Notes under the pieces: model-generated
Databases searched by the model: none
What the model saw: only the letters and a program-made list of their open reading frames with translations
Told to the model about the DNA's origin: nothing
Part shown: positions 63,501 to 64,000 of the stretch, in pieces
Position numbering within the stretch: position 1 is the first letter of the stretch
Layout of the letters: every line of letters begins with the position of its first letter
Position numbers and translations under genes: made by a program
DNA from: Cellulophaga sp. L1A9
Lineage (GTDB): Bacteria; Bacteroidota; Bacteroidia; Flavobacteriales; Flavobacteriaceae
Length of the DNA: 64,000 nucleotides
NCBI RefSeq assembly: GCF_009797025.1
Contig: NZ_CP047027.1
Span: forward strand, 1,674,001 to 1,738,000
Direction: 5' to 3'

Positions 63501-64000
63501 CGGGTTTTCCTCTTTATGTTTTTCTAAACGTCTAAATAATATAGGATGACACCACGCAGGGTTTGCTCCTGCAATTAAAAAACAATCTGCTAATTCTATA
63601 TCCTCATAAGCGATAGGCACAGAATCATCTCCTACCGTTTTTTTGTAGCCTACCACTGCCGAACTCATGCATAAGCGAGAATTAGTATCAATATTATTAC
63701 TTCCTATAAACCCTTTAATAATTTTGTTAGCTAAATAATACTCTTCGGTTAAACATTGTCCTGACACATAAAAACCAACACTATCAGGACCATGCTTAGC
63801 AATAATGCTTTTAAAAACTGCAGTTGCACGCTCAAAAGCTGCATCCCAGGAGACACGCTGTAACGGGTGGTTTCTACTCCATCTCATTTCTGGATACAAA
63901 ATTCGATCTGTGGTATCTTGTGCTACGTAGTTCAAGTTTTTACCCTTAGAACATAACATACCCGTATTTACAGGATAGTCTTCATCACCTTCTACACTCA
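60558..64000 (-). CDS. nasA: Assimilatory nitrate reductase fused to FAD reductase and BFD domain, N-terminus beyond edge
   Basis: The frame is open to the right edge, where VEGDEDYPVNTGMLCSKGKN is read, so the first part (with three of the four N-terminal iron-sulfur Cys) is outside. About 1147 residues are visible; the positions that follow count from the Met at 63959. The molybdopterin oxidoreductase domain (up to about 640) has PVVSMPNSNKIERALKK and LNTGRVRDQWHTRTKTGKVN. Then comes a pyridine-nucleotide flavoprotein domain (about 650-1060) with VVIIGAGAAAYRF and IVGGGLLGLELAAAL, of the NirB type. The end (about 1072-1130) is a BFD-like [2Fe-2S] domain, LVCSCSQVGEGNI and GAGLGCGSCKPEI. It reduces nitrate to nitrite with NAD(P)H in the cytoplasm, all in one chain. 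The rubredoxin protein follows it. Confidence 0.92.
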   Translation of the reverse strand, partial: SVEGDEDYPVNTGMLCSKGKNLNYVAQDTTDRILYPEMRWSRNHPLQRVSWDAAFERATAVFKSIIAKHGPDSVGFYVSGQCLTEEYYLANKIIKGFIGSNNIDTNSRLCMSSAVVGYKKTVGDDSVPIAYEDIELADCFLIAGANPAWCHPILFRRLEKHKEENPNVKIIVVDPRKTQTCASADLHLQILPGTDVILFNAIARLLIEKKKIDKNFIKKHTENFEACKASAFTLTIRQAADKCGIPADEIKKAAQYIGNAKGFISMWTMGLNQSAIGVSKNVSLLNLSLLTGQIGKPGSGPFSLTGQPNAMGGREVGGMANLLAAHKDLSNPEHRNEVANFWGGKPIQEKPGYTATEMFDALDEGKLKAIWIICTNPVVSMPNSNKIERALKKASFVVVQEISHNSETTKFADLLLPAAGWLEKEGTMTNSERRISYLPKVIDAPGEALPDAEILWRFAQAMDFEGFNYTNASEVYDEHCLLTKGTPIDISGLSYSRLKNEGSFQWPVPHDTHPGTPRLFTDLVFSTPDKKAHFNAPTEVYNTSEETNIEYPLILNTGRVRDQWHTRTKTGKVNRLLTHIPHPYLEMNKVDAFLRRLKEGDIAVIKSRRGEVQVKVTINYDIREQVVFMPMHWGKILNNDFGRANNLTNDLVDPVSKEPDFKYCAVQVAKYVKPKQKVVIIGAGAAAYRFIQSYREKNDVDELHVFSKEQDPFYNRVLLPEYVSDELSWAALEKLKKGELKKLDVVLHSGVGISQIDDEEKCVVDDNGLEHTFDLLVMATGSRAFIPSDVQIKLPGRFTMRERGDADRLKTYLRETGLQNEEQHVVIVGGGLLGLELAAALKKIKVNISIIQRAPRLMERQLDDVASKLLAQDVVERGINLYFDNEVSTVFKEKSSDYTLLVNLKTGKTIKCNAIVYAIGTRPNIELAKQTKLKTRRGVVVNSYLQTSNPSIYALGEIAEFNNQLFGITSAAEQQADIAANYILGDFSSIYNGSVLMNILKFENLDLCSIGMVNSPAGDSNYEEIILMDVSKRFYKKCIVKDDTLKGAILMGDKNEFAEFKRLIEEEIELSEKRNELLRGASNTAPMKGKLVCSCSQVGEGNIIEAVQAGCSDFTKLCSETGAGLGCGSCKPEIKELLKNQLQLSH

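Overview
The window looks like the chromosome of a marine-type member of the Flavobacteriaceae (phylum Bacteroidota). The DNA is AT-rich. Start sites mostly lack a Shine-Dalgarno sequence, and several promoters fit the Bacteroidota pattern TTTG / TAnnTTTG. Many secreted proteins carry a lipobox, LytTR two-component genes are present, and the order pdxA - DUF177 - rpmF - fabH - accB - accC is typical of the group. The genus cannot be fixed from the sequence alone.

Layout. Positions 1-3.4 kb hold a truncated membrane protein gene, a Crp/Fnr regulator and a lipoprotein/TlpA pair. Three decayed genes lie in the first 9.4 kb: an unrecognised family at 1.2-1.7 kb, a VIT domain at 3.6 kb and a LytTR domain at 9.1-9.4 kb. 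Between 3.9 and 9.1 kb is a compact accessory locus: a WYL regulator facing two minimal nucleotidyltransferases, a HEPN-like protein with an R-x4-H motif, and an RtcB-type RNA ligase. A perfect 12-bp inverted repeat lies between the regulator and the first nucleotidyltransferase. A degenerate copy, with the same distance to a TTTG element, lies before rtcB. This is the strongest candidate for an under-described system: an RNA damage/repair or conflict module under WYL control.

Positions 9.5-16.3 kb carry housekeeping genes: tRNA-Ala(GGC), a universal stress protein, GNAT, MATE, an enoyl-CoA hydratase-like protein, queD, lpxH and an MFS transporter. Positions 16.4-19.75 kb are a tandem array of three Imm49-like immunity paralogues with an exact 1213-bp period. 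The two spacers each hold the same RAYT transposase scrap and REP-like palindromes. The array lies directly downstream of recJ, with no toxin visible.

Positions 19.8-35.9 kb contain recJ, an OsmC protein, an AhpD-like protein, a uracil-DNA glycosylase family protein, rsmI, tdk-alr, mscL, asd, a prolyl oligopeptidase, an ABC ATPase, arfB, a FKBP lipoprotein and a GreA/B-like protein. Three copies of a ~50-bp dispersed repeat lie at 21.5-23.1 kb. Positions 35.9-43.6 kb hold an envelope protein cluster, including a protein with a DUF1573 domain inserted in it, then a GH11-like lipoprotein and a SUMF1-like lipoprotein. Positions 43.6-51.6 kb hold fatty-acid, pyridoxine and riboflavin genes plus two membrane proteins.

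Positions 52.3-55.6 kb are a four-gene signalling operon: a coiled-coil protein, a roadblock-like protein, a Ras-like GTPase lacking the usual catalytic Gln, and a hybrid histidine kinase. Positions 55.9-59.0 kb hold a DUF3500 lipoprotein and a LytS/LytTR pair. The right end is a nitrate assimilation operon. It encodes a giant nitrate reductase fused to a NirB-like FAD reductase and a BFD [2Fe-2S] domain, which runs off the window, followed by a rubredoxin-tailed protein that resembles sulfite/nitrite reductases.
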